A stretch of 31,977 nt of DNA from JAVVEZ01 sp032250895. Its GTDB lineage: Bacteria > Pseudomonadota > Gammaproteobacteria > Pseudomonadales > Pseudohongiellaceae. Of the stretch, positions 12,854 through 21,611 are shown piece by piece (within the stretch, counting starts at the first letter, position 1; every line of letters starts with the position of its first letter). The position numbers and the translations under genes were made by a program. Location: contig JAVVEZ010000037.1 of the NCBI GenBank assembly GCA_032250895.1, forward strand, positions 1-31,977, read 5' to 3'. The notes under the pieces are model-generated. The model had not been told where the DNA came from. It did not search any database and worked only from the letters and a program-made list of their open reading frames with translations.

Positions 12854-13087
12854 ATGACGACAGCGAAACTGGAAGAACAGCTTGGCAAGCTCAGCGAGTC
12901 GGAGAAGAAGCAACTCCTCAGGAGGCTAATCGCCGATCTTGATGAAGGCCAGGATCAGGATGTCAAACGTGTATGGCTGGAAGAAGTTCAGCGCCGATAC
13001 AAGGAGTTGAAGGATGGCATAGTGCCGGTGGTGGGTGCCGATGAGGCCATTGAAAAAGCCAGGGAACGGCTGAGAAATGTACGTTGA
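12854..13087 (+). CDS. Antitoxin of a RelE/ParE-type module (addiction module protein family)
   Basis: A 77-residue, highly charged helical protein matching the pattern of the putative addiction-module component family: LGKLSESEKKQLLRRLIADL, then VWLEEVQRRYKELKDG and the VGADEAIEKARERL tail. It would bind and block the toxin encoded in the next frame and probably represses its own promoter. GGAGG lies about 8 nt before the ATG. It overlaps the toxin gene by 11 nt. It begins 56 bp after the attC-like core, so it could be in the next cassette position, though no downstream attC was recognised. Confidence 0.88.
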   Translation: MTTAKLEEQLGKLSESEKKQLLRRLIADLDEGQDQDVKRVWLEEVQRRYKELKDGIVPVVGADEAIEKARERLRNVR

Positions 13088-13373
13088 ATTTCATCCAGAA
13101 GGAGATCAGGAACTTAGCGAACACGCCCTCTTCTATGAGCGTCGAGAACCGGGGCTCGGTGGACGGTTTGTCGATGAGGTTGAAGCCGGGATCGCGATTC
13201 TGGTGTTGCAGCCGTGGATTGGGCAGCAATTTGAGGGAGAATTTCGGCATTTCGTTCTCGATGAGTTCCCCTTTTCACTTATTTACAGAATTGAGCCGGA
13301 AAGGATTTGGATTGTTGCGGTCGCCCACCAGAGTCGCCGTCCGGGCTATTGGCATAAACGCATTCACCGCTAG
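13077..13373 (+). CDS. RelE/ParE-family toxin
   Basis: A 98-residue protein with the compact RelE/ParE fold pattern: YVEFHPEGDQELSEHALFYE at the start, YRIEPERIWIVAVAHQSRRP near the end, and the closing GYWHKR common to plasmid-stabilisation toxins. Family members either cut mRNA on the ribosome or poison gyrase; which applies is not readable here. It overlaps the antitoxin gene by 11 nt, the usual arrangement for coupled synthesis. Length is normal, with no frameshift. Confidence 0.88.
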   Translation: MYVEFHPEGDQELSEHALFYERREPGLGGRFVDEVEAGIAILVLQPWIGQQFEGEFRHFVLDEFPFSLIYRIEPERIWIVAVAHQSRRPGYWHKRIHR

Positions 13374-13382
13374 CCAATAAGA

Positions 13383-13407
13383 ATATGTCGCGCTTGCGGT
13401 GACATAT
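13383..13407. terminator. Hairpin downstream of the toxin-antitoxin pair
   Basis: ATATGTC and GACATAT form a perfect 7-bp stem around an 11-base GC-rich loop region, starting 10 bp after the toxin stop. No long T-run follows, so it is a weak terminator candidate. The 190 bp from here to the esterase gene show nothing else I can name. Confidence 0.35.
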
Positions 13408-13597
13408 CCTGTTGTTGAACAAACCCGGAGCACTCGAGTTGTTGGCTTTTCTCAGCTACCCCGTAGCCATCACGACGTTGTCCTGCGCAGGGGTGACACC
13501 TGCATTCCTAATCAAAAATCCCATGAAAAAAGTGGCGTCCCTGCCGAAAAAAGGGTAGCGTCGGCGATGGATTCAATTGTTTCCGGAGGAGCCCGGC

Positions 13598-15100
13598 ATG
13601 CTAGCGAAACCTCTGTTCAACGCTCTCCTTTTCCTCGGCTGTCTGGCCTGTTCCTGGCCGGCCCTGGCAGACGACTGTTCCGATCTGGGTGCCCTGGCGC
13701 TGAGTCACATCAGCATTACCGCCACTGAAACCAAGGCGGCGGCTACCTTCAAGCCTGCGCGCGGCGCGGCCCTTGCCCTGCCTGCCCATTGCCGGATAGC
13801 GGCGGTCCTGAGCCCCTCGGACGATTCCCGCATCGCCATGGAACTCTGGCTGCCGACACAATGGAACGGTAAGTTTCTGGCCCTGGGCAATGGTGGCTGG
13901 GCAGGGTCGATCAGCTTTTCCGCCATGGCCATCGGCCTGCAGGCCGGTTATGCCGTGGCCTCCAACGACACCGGTCACCAGGGCGGCAGTGCCGCCTTTG
14001 CGCTGGGGCATCCAGAGAAACTCGTCGATTTCGCTTACCGCTCCATGCACGCAATGGCCGTGCAGTCCAAGGCCATCATCAGCGCCTTTTATAAGCGGGG
14101 TCCGGATCTGTCCTATTATCAGGGCTGCTCCACCGGTGGCCGCCAGGGCCTGATGGAAGCGCAGCGTTACCCGGCCGACTTCGATGCCATCATTGCCGGG
14201 GCGCCGGTGTACAACCAGAATGCCCTGCATGCCTCCCAGATGCATAAACTGATCAGCATCATCAAAGACGACTCGCTGTTCCTGCCCCCCGACAAGATTC
14301 AATTGCTGCATGCCGCCATTCTGGCCTCCTGCGAAAGTCAGGACGGTGTGGCTGACGGTTTTTTCAACAATCCCCTGGCCTGCCACTTTGAGCCCGCCAC
14401 CCTGCTGTGCCGGGGCAGCGGGACCGAGGCCTGCCTGAGCGCAGCCCAGCTCGACACCGTGCGCAGCGTCTATGCGCCGGCAACGACCGCCGCCGGGGTG
14501 GAGATCTATCCCGGGCACGCCACCGGTTTTGAACTGGCCTGGCGGATGCCGGCCCCGGGCAGTACACCCCCGGCGCTGGCGTCCGACACCTTCAGTTATA
14601 TTGCCCACGAAGACGCCGCCTGGGACTGGCAGAATTTCGATCTGGCATCCGATTATGCCCTGGCCCGCGAAAAGGCCGCCTTCGTCGATGCCACCGACCT
14701 GGACCTGAGCGAATTCAAGGCCAGAGGCGGCAAGCTGCTGCTTTACCATGGCTGGAACGACCCCGGGCCTTCGCCGCTGAACACCATCAACTACTACGAA
14801 GGCGTGCGGCAAACCCTGGGCGGCGAACAGTCTGACTGGATGCGGCTGTACCTGATGCCCGGCATGGGCCATTGCCAGGGTGGCATCGGTCCGGATCAGG
14901 CTGATTTTCTGGGCGCCCTGGCCAGCTGGCGGGAAGCGGGAGTGGCGCCGGAGCAGATTACCGCCGCCCGCATCCGCGAGGGCCGTGTCGACATGACCCG
15001 GCCTCTTTGCCCCTATCCCGCCGTCGCCACCTGGGACGGGCAGGGCAATCCCGATGATGCCGCCAGTTATTCCTGTCAAGAATCCGACCGCGAGGAGTGA
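13598..15100 (+). CDS. Exported tannase/feruloyl esterase-family hydrolase
   Basis: A 500-residue protein with a clear Sec signal peptide (hydrophobic residues ~6-20, cleavage after PALA, mature DDCS). The tannase-family nucleophile elbow QGCSTGGRQGLMEAQRYPAD puts the catalytic serine at S178. YHGWNDPG supplies the acid and MPGMGHCQGG the histidine. Paired cysteines flanking the active site are typical of the family. It would hydrolyse aromatic esters such as galloyl, feruloyl or related esters outside the cytoplasm. The start follows GGAGGA by 8 nt; a methionine seven codons earlier lacks a site and would spoil the leader. The enolase-superfamily gene follows after 3 nt, so the two form one operon. 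Confidence 0.9.
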   Translation: MLAKPLFNALLFLGCLACSWPALADDCSDLGALALSHISITATETKAAATFKPARGAALALPAHCRIAAVLSPSDDSRIAMELWLPTQWNGKFLALGNGGWAGSISFSAMAIGLQAGYAVASNDTGHQGGSAAFALGHPEKLVDFAYRSMHAMAVQSKAIISAFYKRGPDLSYYQGCSTGGRQGLMEAQRYPADFDAIIAGAPVYNQNALHASQMHKLISIIKDDSLFLPPDKIQLLHAAILASCESQDGVADGFFNNPLACHFEPATLLCRGSGTEACLSAAQLDTVRSVYAPATTAAGVEIYPGHATGFELAWRMPAPGSTPPALASDTFSYIAHEDAAWDWQNFDLASDYALAREKAAFVDATDLDLSEFKARGGKLLLYHGWNDPGPSPLNTINYYEGVRQTLGGEQSDWMRLYLMPGMGHCQGGIGPDQADFLGALASWREAGVAPEQITAARIREGRVDMTRPLCPYPAVATWDGQGNPDDAASYSCQESDREE

Positions 15101-15103
15101 GGC

Positions 15104-16360
15104 ATGAACCGACGCCATCTATGCCGTTCTTTGTTGTGGGGCCTGGGTTCTGCCAATCTGCTCAAGCTCGGCCTGGGCAGCCAGGCGCAGGCCGCCTTGT
15201 CGGATATGAAGATCACGCGGATCCGGATCTACAACCCCGGCAATACCAATGGCCTGAGCGGCTGGATCAATCAAAGCGCGATCATCGTCACGGTGGAGAC
15301 CGATGCCGGGATCACCGGGATTGGTCAGGGCGGCACCAGGGACCTGCTCGAAGACGTCGCCGGTGTGCTGATCGGCGAGGACCCCTTTCGCATCGAGTAT
15401 CTGTGGCAAAAGATGTATCGCAATGAGTTTTACCCGCCCGGACGTGAAAAACTCCATGCCCTGGGCGCACTCGACTGTGCCCTGTGGGACATCAAGGCCA
15501 AGGCCCTGGATGTGCCCGTCTATCAATTGCTGGGCGGCAGAACCCGCGCTCATATCGAGTGCTACCAGAGCTATGGCACGCTGAGCAAGGACAATGCCAG
15601 GGCAGCCGCAAGCGCCGTGATGGCAGACGGTTTTCGCGCCGTGCGCTTTCATGGCATCGATTATCAGGCCGGCGGCATTTTCAATGCCCGCCAGGCCGTG
15701 GATGCCACCGCCGAGGTCTGCGCCGAACTGCGTGCGGGCGTTGGCCCCACCGGGGACTGGATTCTGGATGCCCATACCCGCTTCGATCTGCCGGATGCCC
15801 TGCGTCTGATCAAGAAAATAGAGCCTCTCAATCCCTTTTTTGTGGAAGACCCCATCCGCGCCATCAACGACACAGTGGTTTTTGAACGTCTGCGCAATCA
15901 GGTCTCTGTGCCCCTGGCCGTCGGCGAGCAGTTTGCCGATATCTCCGACGGCATTCAGCCCTTCGTGGAAGCGGGCCTGATCGACTACCTGCGCGCCGCC
16001 ATGCCCAATGTGGGCGGCATCAGCGCCTACATGAAGATCGCGGCCCTGTGCGAGCTGCACTCAGTCGGCCTGGTTCCGCATTTCACCGCCCCCATCGCCA
16101 CCGCCGCCGTCACACATGCCTTGTTCAGCAGCTCCGGACCGGTGCTCAACGAGGTGCTCAGAGGCGGTCCGCCTGACTATCTCGATGAGAGCTATGACCT
16201 GCGCGACGGCAAGATCTGGCCCAACGACCGCCCCGGCCTGGGCGTCGTGCTCAATACCGACCGGATAAACCTGATTGCCGAAATCGACGCTCCCAGAACC
16301 GATGGCCTCTACCAGGGCGAGAGCTATATCCGGCCCGACGGCTCGTATATTTATTTGTAG
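15104..16360 (+). CDS. Enolase-superfamily dehydratase (mandelate racemase/galactonate dehydratase-like) with Tat-like leader
   Basis: A 418-residue member of the enolase superfamily. The N-terminal capping domain spans about 35-150. The barrel carries metal ligands D222 (LDAHTRF), E248 (FFVEDP) and E275 (AVGEQF). H224 beside D222 and H326 in VPHFTAP match the catalytic pair of D-galactonate-dehydratase-type acid sugar dehydratases. The first 31 residues (NRRHLCRSLLWGLGSANLL, then a hydrophobic segment ending SQAQA) look like a twin-arginine signal, unusual for a superfamily that is mostly cytoplasmic. It lies 3 nt after the esterase gene, so both may act in the periplasm on one plant-derived compound. 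Substrate unknown. Confidence 0.88.
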   Translation: MNRRHLCRSLLWGLGSANLLKLGLGSQAQAALSDMKITRIRIYNPGNTNGLSGWINQSAIIVTVETDAGITGIGQGGTRDLLEDVAGVLIGEDPFRIEYLWQKMYRNEFYPPGREKLHALGALDCALWDIKAKALDVPVYQLLGGRTRAHIECYQSYGTLSKDNARAAASAVMADGFRAVRFHGIDYQAGGIFNARQAVDATAEVCAELRAGVGPTGDWILDAHTRFDLPDALRLIKKIEPLNPFFVEDPIRAINDTVVFERLRNQVSVPLAVGEQFADISDGIQPFVEAGLIDYLRAAMPNVGGISAYMKIAALCELHSVGLVPHFTAPIATAAVTHALFSSSGPVLNEVLRGGPPDYLDESYDLRDGKIWPNDRPGLGVVLNTDRINLIAEIDAPRTDGLYQGESYIRPDGSYIYL

Positions 16361-16410
16361 GGCTGAAGGCGGCAGAGGCATCCTGACCCTTGCCGCTGCT
16401 ACGATAATTG

Positions 16411-18399
16411 TCATTTCATTTTACCGCTTTGATTAACCTGACTTTGTAAGGCGTCGAGATTCCTGTACAGGGTAAGACTTTCCGGGTTAGCCAGGGCGGA
16501 TGTGTTTTTTACGGGCCTGCCATGAATGGTTTCCCTGACGGCCAGCTCGGAAATCTTTCCAGAGTGGGTTCTTGGGATGGCAGAAACCTGAATGATTTTT
16601 TCAGGCACATGACGTGGAGTGGCCCCCTGTCGTATCTGTTTTTTTATCCTGTCATAAAGTTCATCATCAAGAACCCGCTCCTTTGCGAGCCGGACAAAAA
16701 GTATCACCCGCTGGTCTCCTTTCCAGTCCTGGCCGACGGCGATACTTTCCTCGATCTCTGCCATCTGTTCCACTTGCCGGTAAATTTCCGCCGTGCCAAT
16801 GCGGACGCCGCCAGGATTCAAAGTGGTATCCGAACGGCCATGAATGATATAGCCACCCGTATCCCGTTTTTCCACATAATCCCCGTGTGCCCAGATCCCC
16901 GGGAAGCGGCTGAAATAAGCGTCCTGGTAGCGCTGGCCATTTTTGTCATTCCAGAACTTCAGTGGCATGGAAAGGTGTGCGTTTCTGCAAACCAGTTCTC
17001 CTGGCACACCGGAAACGGGTTTGCTCAGGTCATCCAGAGTATCGATATCCATGCCCAGCATTGCACACTGCAGTTCGCCACGATGTACCGGCAACAGCGG
17101 ATTACCGCCAAGAAAACAGGCGCAGATATCGGTGCCGCCGGAAATGGAAGCCAGCTGCACTTCAGGTTTCCATTGCTGGTAGATGTAATCGAAACTCGCC
17201 GGAATCAGCGGTGATCCGGTGGACAGGATCAGTCGAAGTGAATCCAGCCTGTGGGAGGCTCCGGGTTCAAGTCCGAAATTATTGCAGGCATCTACGTATT
17301 TTGCCGATGTTCCGAAAACTGAAATCTTTTCCTGGTCAATCAGGTCAGGCAGCCGCTTGTGCTCAGGGTAAAAAGGATTGCCATCGTAAGTGACCAGGGT
17401 AGCCTCCAGGGCCAGTCCGGACACCTGCCAGTTCCACATCATCCAGCCACAGGTGGTGAAATAGAAAAAGTGCTCGTTTGGCCTGATATCACAATGCAGC
17501 ATCATTTCTTTCTTATGCTGGATCAGCAGACCCATGGCCGAGTGGACGATGCACTTGGGCTTCCCGGTGGTGCCGGATGAGAACAGGATGGCCAGCGGTG
17601 CATCATAGGGCAGGCGCCTGAACTGAATGGCTGAACTTTCGAAAGGTGCAAGAAAGGCAGACAGGCCTACTGCCTCCACGTCCAGTTCTGCTGTGGATTC
17701 CATGTTATCAGTGAGAATAACAAGCTTTTCTATCGCACTTGCTGCTGCAACGGCCTTGATCGTGGGGACTACATCTATCGTTTTTCCGCCATAGGAATAC
17801 TTGCTGACTGCCAGCAGGATCTTCGGTTCCACCTGGGCCAGACGGTCGCTGGCGGCTTCCGGACCAAAGTCCGGAGAGCAGGAAGCCCAGATGGCCCCGA
17901 TGGCGGAACAGCCCAGATAAGCGATAACAGCTTCGATATCATTGGTAACAATGGCCGCCACCCTGTCGCCGGTGCCGATGCCTTCAGCCTGCAATGCCTG
18001 TGCCATTCGCGATACCTGAGCATACAGCTCTCTACGCGTAAGCGTGCGACGCACCCCGTCATCCCGGTGGGCAATGATGGCCAGTCTGTCGTCGGCATTC
18101 TGCAAAAGGTTTTCGGCATAATTCAGGCGTGCCCCGGGATAGAATTGCACCCTGCGGATATCCCCATTGTCTGTATAGGCCGGTTTGCTCCTGTCGCCAA
18201 TGATGCCGAGGAAATCCCAGAGGCAGGCATGAAATGCCTCCGGTGAATCCAGGGACCAGGCATGCAGTGCCTGATAGCTGTCTGCTGATGCGCCATGATA
18301 AGCGGCAGTGAATTGTGCAAAACGCCACATTGCTGTGTCCTGCCGTTTCGAGGCAGGCAGGGTCCAGAGGGGTGAGTCAGGTGAATGTTCGCTAGGCAT
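16411..18399 (-). CDS. Acetoacetyl-CoA synthetase (acetoacetate-CoA ligase)
   Basis: A 662-residue adenylate-forming ligase of the acetoacetyl-CoA synthetase family. The N-terminal WTLPASKRQDTAMWRFAQ region is followed by NYAENLLQ near 93. The AMP motif FSSGTTGKPKCIVHS begins at about 273, then TTCGWMMWNWQVSGLALE, SISGGTDICACF, HGDYVEKRDTGGYIIHGRSD split over the hinge, and the lysine in PRTHSGKISE. It would turn acetoacetate (or another beta-keto acid) plus CoA and ATP into the CoA thioester for thiolysis. It is last in the leftward catabolic operon. The start at 18399 is 13 nt past the Rieske gene stop; upstream extension overlaps that gene. Confidence 0.92.
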   Translation of the reverse strand: MPSEHSPDSPLWTLPASKRQDTAMWRFAQFTAAYHGASADSYQALHAWSLDSPEAFHACLWDFLGIIGDRSKPAYTDNGDIRRVQFYPGARLNYAENLLQNADDRLAIIAHRDDGVRRTLTRRELYAQVSRMAQALQAEGIGTGDRVAAIVTNDIEAVIAYLGCSAIGAIWASCSPDFGPEAASDRLAQVEPKILLAVSKYSYGGKTIDVVPTIKAVAAASAIEKLVILTDNMESTAELDVEAVGLSAFLAPFESSAIQFRRLPYDAPLAILFSSGTTGKPKCIVHSAMGLLIQHKKEMMLHCDIRPNEHFFYFTTCGWMMWNWQVSGLALEATLVTYDGNPFYPEHKRLPDLIDQEKISVFGTSAKYVDACNNFGLEPGASHRLDSLRLILSTGSPLIPASFDYIYQQWKPEVQLASISGGTDICACFLGGNPLLPVHRGELQCAMLGMDIDTLDDLSKPVSGVPGELVCRNAHLSMPLKFWNDKNGQRYQDAYFSRFPGIWAHGDYVEKRDTGGYIIHGRSDTTLNPGGVRIGTAEIYRQVEQMAEIEESIAVGQDWKGDQRVILFVRLAKERVLDDELYDRIKKQIRQGATPRHVPEKIIQVSAIPRTHSGKISELAVRETIHGRPVKNTSALANPESLTLYRNLDALQSQVNQSGKMK

Positions 18400-18412
18400 G
18401 GCTTGACAGTGC

Positions 18413-18784
18413 TCAGATATTCCGGATCGTATGTGCCCGGGAGAATTTCCCGAGTTCTGCCAGTACATCCTCTTTCTCATCAATATGAAGTTCAAGGACC
18501 TGCAAATTCTGTCCAACGCAGGGACCTCGCACGCATGCCCCTGAATGTATGTCAAAGAGGGCACCGTGCCCGGAGCAGGCGATATGCTTCTTGTCGGCAG
18601 TGAGATAGGCATGCCTGCGCCATGCCATGGGAGAGCCGGGCCAATGGGGACAATCGTTCAGGTAAGCCCGCAGGACAGACCCCTGTCGTATTACAAACAG
18701 GGTATCCTGACCTTTGGCCAGAGGGTCGAAACCCTGGGCATCACCATCGGGCAAATCATCAAGATTGCACAGTTTTACACGCAT
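18413..18784 (-). CDS. Rieske-type [2Fe-2S] ferredoxin-like protein
   Basis: A 123-residue single-domain Rieske protein. The cluster ligands are C45 and H47 (CPHW) and C70 and H73 (CSGHG), the standard C-x-H and C-x2-H arrangement. It has no oxygenase catalytic domain and so would carry electrons or act as an accessory. Extradiol dioxygenases with ferrous iron sometimes have a small ferredoxin that re-reduces the iron, and this gene directly follows the dioxygenase after 26 nt; that role is inferred. No ferredoxin reductase is in the cluster. The start at MRVKLCNLDD is preferred because longer frames run into the upstream gene. Confidence 0.9.
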   Translation of the reverse strand: MRVKLCNLDDLPDGDAQGFDPLAKGQDTLFVIRQGSVLRAYLNDCPHWPGSPMAWRRHAYLTADKKHIACSGHGALFDIHSGACVRGPCVGQNLQVLELHIDEKEDVLAELGKFSRAHTIRNI

Positions 18785-18810
18785 GATGGTGCTCAGGTGG
18801 ACGCTGGGAA

Positions 18811-19749
18811 TTATTCCTGCTCCTGTGCCGGAGGTGGTCCGCCACCGGGGAACCACTTGTTTCGATGCTGGAAAAGGAATATCTGTGAACTGTCCTCGGA
18901 GATATCGGCTTCACGTGCTATCCATTGATCGTCATGAATGTCCATGTCGGCGTCGTACTCCACGTGACAGCCAAAAGGGCTGTTGAAATACCAGAACCAG
19001 TTGGAGCCGAAAATATGGCGCCCGGGGCCCCAGAACGATTCATAGCCTTTTTCGACGAAACATGTTCCGGCCTGCATGACTTCCGTAGGCCCGCCCATGT
19101 GGAAAGTAAAATGTTCACATCCCTGCAGGAAGGGGGGGGTCTCGATCATGAAAAGAGTATGGTGATCCTGCGTGCCTGCCGGCCGCAGAAAGGGCCCGGC
19201 CCCTTTAAAACGATCTGTACAGCGAAAGCCCAGTCGCTCCACATAAAAAGCCTCCCCCCTGGCTGCATCGGGTACAAAATACACGACATGAGAGAGGGTT
19301 CTTGGTTTTGGCGTGGCAGCAGGATCAGCAGCCGCGACATTCAGGGGTCGCTGAGCGGGCGCGCCGGGCGCATTGACTGTCTCACCGGGTAAATCCAGCG
19401 CCTTGCGTATGCTTATCTGAAAGCCAAGAGTGAAACCAAGGTCATCAACGGCTTCTATTGATCCGTCATCCAGTACCTTGACCTTACGGTCTTTTTCCAG
19501 TTCATTGGCGATGGCATCAAGTGTGGCCTGGTCGGCGACACCATAAATCGTCTTGCGGAGCATATTGCCTGAGTCAAGCGGGTTTGGAAGCGATTTGTCA
19601 TTCTTGCCCCGCACAATGATCGCGGTGCCATCCAGTGCCTCAAAGCGGCCGTCACCGGCTGCTTCAAGTCCATAATCGACAAGATACTGCCCGCAGTTTT
19701 TGACATCTTCCACGCCAAACACCAGTACATCGGGTCCTATAATATTCAT
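18811..19749 (-). CDS. VOC-superfamily extradiol ring-cleavage dioxygenase
   Basis: A 312-residue two-module VOC protein like type I extradiol dioxygenases. The C-terminal catalytic module has the expected Fe ligands: H154 (LSHVVYFVP), H213 (CEHFTFHMGGP) and E264 (CHVEYDADMD). The N-terminal module is degenerate, and the two are joined by an Ala/Pro-rich linker at about 126-150. Such enzymes split a catechol-type ring next to the hydroxyls using O2. It is second in the leftward operon after the GST. Divergence from familiar BphC/catechol 2,3-dioxygenase sequences leaves the substrate open; a non-dioxygenase VOC role is possible but less likely given the intact triad. Confidence 0.85.
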   Translation of the reverse strand: MNIIGPDVLVFGVEDVKNCGQYLVDYGLEAAGDGRFEALDGTAIIVRGKNDKSLPNPLDSGNMLRKTIYGVADQATLDAIANELEKDRKVKVLDDGSIEAVDDLGFTLGFQISIRKALDLPGETVNAPGAPAQRPLNVAAADPAATPKPRTLSHVVYFVPDAARGEAFYVERLGFRCTDRFKGAGPFLRPAGTQDHHTLFMIETPPFLQGCEHFTFHMGGPTEVMQAGTCFVEKGYESFWGPGRHIFGSNWFWYFNSPFGCHVEYDADMDIHDDQWIAREADISEDSSQIFLFQHRNKWFPGGGPPPAQEQE

Positions 19750-19777
19750 AGCTCAGTTTATCCTTTAAAGATTGTTG

Positions 19778-20458
19778 TCAGTCCGGTTTTGAAGGTGTGA
19801 ATACAAGTCCTTCTTTTTCCAGCTGAGCCAGGGCTTCATTTTCACGGGCCAGTGCCCTTTGTACCGCAGGCCTGTTTTCCATTCTGGACTTGTGTGCCTG
19901 ATAATTGTTGAAATCTCCCACTGCATAACCGGCGCCCTCGACTCGCCAGTATATCCAGTAAAGATAAGCATCCATGACGCTCCAGTTATCACCATACCAC
20001 CATGGTTTCCCATCCAGCCTGTCTTCGATTAACCTGAAGTACTCATCCATGGCCCCGCAAGCGCTTTCCCAGACACTTTTGGCGGCTTCCTTGCTGGCGA
20101 AAAAAGTCGGAATCCTGATGCGGGTGGCTATCGGGTGCAGGGTGGCTGCACAAAAACTCAAGTCGGCCAGTTGCCTTGCCCTTGTCATTGAGTCCCTTGC
20201 GGGGGGTAGCAGGTTTGCTTCGGGATACCGCTCGTTCAGATAGGTAAGGATGGCGAGATTTTCAGTCAATGCCTCACCATCTATTACCAGAGCAGGCACC
20301 TTGCCTTTCGGGTTCACTGTCCTGTATTCCGGAGATTTATGCTGACCTTTCATGAACCTGATCAGTTCGGTGTCAAACTCCAGCTCCGCCTCCTCAAGCG
20401 AAATGGCGGTAACACGTGCGCAGGTACCCGGGGCCATCCATAATGTAATACTGCTCAT
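19778..20458 (-). CDS. Glutathione S-transferase-family protein
   Basis: A 226-residue GST with a thioredoxin-like N-terminal domain (SSITLWMAPGTCARVTAISL, with a Cys at position 13 as in beta-class enzymes), NPKGKVPAL with the conserved cis-Pro, and TENLAILTYLNERYP for glutathione binding. A helical C-terminal domain follows. In ring-cleavage pathways GSTs often isomerise maleyl-type intermediates. The nearby fumarylacetoacetate hydrolase-family gene makes that the favoured, but inferred, role. It is first in the leftward operon, divergent from the LysR gene. AGGAAA lies 6 nt before the chosen ATG. Confidence 0.9.
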   Translation of the reverse strand: MSSITLWMAPGTCARVTAISLEEAELEFDTELIRFMKGQHKSPEYRTVNPKGKVPALVIDGEALTENLAILTYLNERYPEANLLPPARDSMTRARQLADLSFCAATLHPIATRIRIPTFFASKEAAKSVWESACGAMDEYFRLIEDRLDGKPWWYGDNWSVMDAYLYWIYWRVEGAGYAVGDFNNYQAHKSRMENRPAVQRALARENEALAQLEKEGLVFTPSKPD

Positions 20459-20636
20459 AATGTATTTCCTGCTTCTTTCAGGGTGATCAGTAAACAAACA
20501 GGTGAACCAGGGAAAGGGCTGCACCCTATATGGTTTTATAAATATAGACTGTCCCCATATTGTCAGCATAGATCAAATTGTTTGTTTTTATGTTTATATA
20601 TCCGCTTTATTTATAGAAAAATGCTGAGGGAACGCT
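20459..20636. promoter_or_regulatory. Divergent promoter region between the GST operon and the LysR gene
   Basis: A 178-bp AT-rich spacer between divergent starts, the classical site for LysR binding. On the minus strand CTGACA and ATTTAT are 17 bp apart and could form the leftward promoter. T/A-rich dyads such as TATAAATATA are present, but no single operator stands out. Confidence 0.45.
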
Positions 20637-21542
20637 ATGCGACTCAAGGGTCTCGACCTGAATCTTCTGGTAGCACTGGATATTCTTCTGGAAGAGCGCA
20701 GTGTCTCGCGAACAGCAGAGCGGCTGCATCTCAGTCAACCTGCGGTCAGTGCGGCACTGGCCAGATTACGAAGCTATTTTCAGGATGATCTTCTGGTGTT
20801 GCATGGCAAGCGCCTGATACCAACCTCTTATGCAGAAGTGCTCATGCCTGCAGTCAAGCGCGTAATCCAACAGGCGGATGATCTCGTTGCCATGTCCGCG
20901 GAATTTGACCCGGTACACTCTGAGCGTTTTTTCCGCCTGATGTCATCGGATTACATAGCAACAGTTTTGCTTTCTCCTGCCATCAGCCTGATGCAAAAGC
21001 TTGCACCTGCTGTCAAGATAGACATCAGGCTCCCCGAAGATGCGCTGTTGGCAAAATTCGAGATCGGTGAAATTGACCTGATGCTGGTGCCGGAAGGGTT
21101 TCTTTCCAACCTGCATCCTGCGGAACTGCTCTTCGAAGAACCCCATGTCGTGGCTGGCTGGAAGGGCAATCCAATTTTCGACAGGAAGATCACCCGGGAG
21201 GCTTTTTTTGATGCCAGTCATATCAGTATCGCCATCGGTCCCAATAGTGCGCCATCTTTCACCGAACGGAATATGGAGAAAATGGGCTACAAAAGGCATA
21301 TCGATATTCACGCGCCCAATTTCTCCTCGGTACCGTGGCTATTGGCCAATACAAATCGACTGGCGGTCATCCAGGAGAGACTGGCAAAACAATTCGCCAG
21401 CGTATTTCCGCTGAAATTTGCCCCCCTGCCCTTTGAATTTCCCAGTATGCGCATGATGCTCCAGTACCATGCAACGCGAGAAAAGGATCAAGGGCTGACC
21501 TGGCTCCGGCAGTTCCTGCTGAAAACAGCGAAAACGTCCTGA
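20637..21542 (+). CDS. LysR-family transcriptional regulator (NodD-like)
   Basis: A 301-residue LysR protein. The N-terminal winged helix-turn-helix (LDLNLLVALDILLEERSVSR, then TAERLHLSQPAVSAALARLR) matches the NodD/LeuO-type subgroup. The rest is a periplasmic-binding-protein-like effector domain. It sits between two divergent catabolic operons and probably controls both in response to an aromatic pathway compound, which is the usual pattern for the family. GAGGGA lies 5 nt before the ATG. The effector is unknown. Confidence 0.93.
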   Translation: MRLKGLDLNLLVALDILLEERSVSRTAERLHLSQPAVSAALARLRSYFQDDLLVLHGKRLIPTSYAEVLMPAVKRVIQQADDLVAMSAEFDPVHSERFFRLMSSDYIATVLLSPAISLMQKLAPAVKIDIRLPEDALLAKFEIGEIDLMLVPEGFLSNLHPAELLFEEPHVVAGWKGNPIFDRKITREAFFDASHISIAIGPNSAPSFTERNMEKMGYKRHIDIHAPNFSSVPWLLANTNRLAVIQERLAKQFASVFPLKFAPLPFEFPSMRMMLQYHATREKDQGLTWLRQFLLKTAKTS

Positions 21543-21611
21543 GGCCTTCACACTCCGGGTTTCAATGCTCTTATGACGGGCACAGGGATAGGATTAAAGC
21601 ATAATCATTGC

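Noticed and set aside
13374..13420. Hairpin after the toxin gene as a second attC site
   Set aside because: GTTGAAC at its right fits the core pattern, but no complementary GTTCAAC-type box lies upstream, so the paired arms needed for attC are missing.
13601..15118. Minus-strand open frame (505 codons) opposite the esterase gene
   Set aside because: Antisense to a gene with signal peptide and complete catalytic motifs; its translation is Gly/His-rich without domain features.
16361..16410. Possible terminator between the enolase-superfamily and acetoacetyl-CoA synthetase genes
   Set aside because: GCGGCA and TGCCGC can pair, but the loop is about 17 bases and no T-run follows directly; too weak to list.
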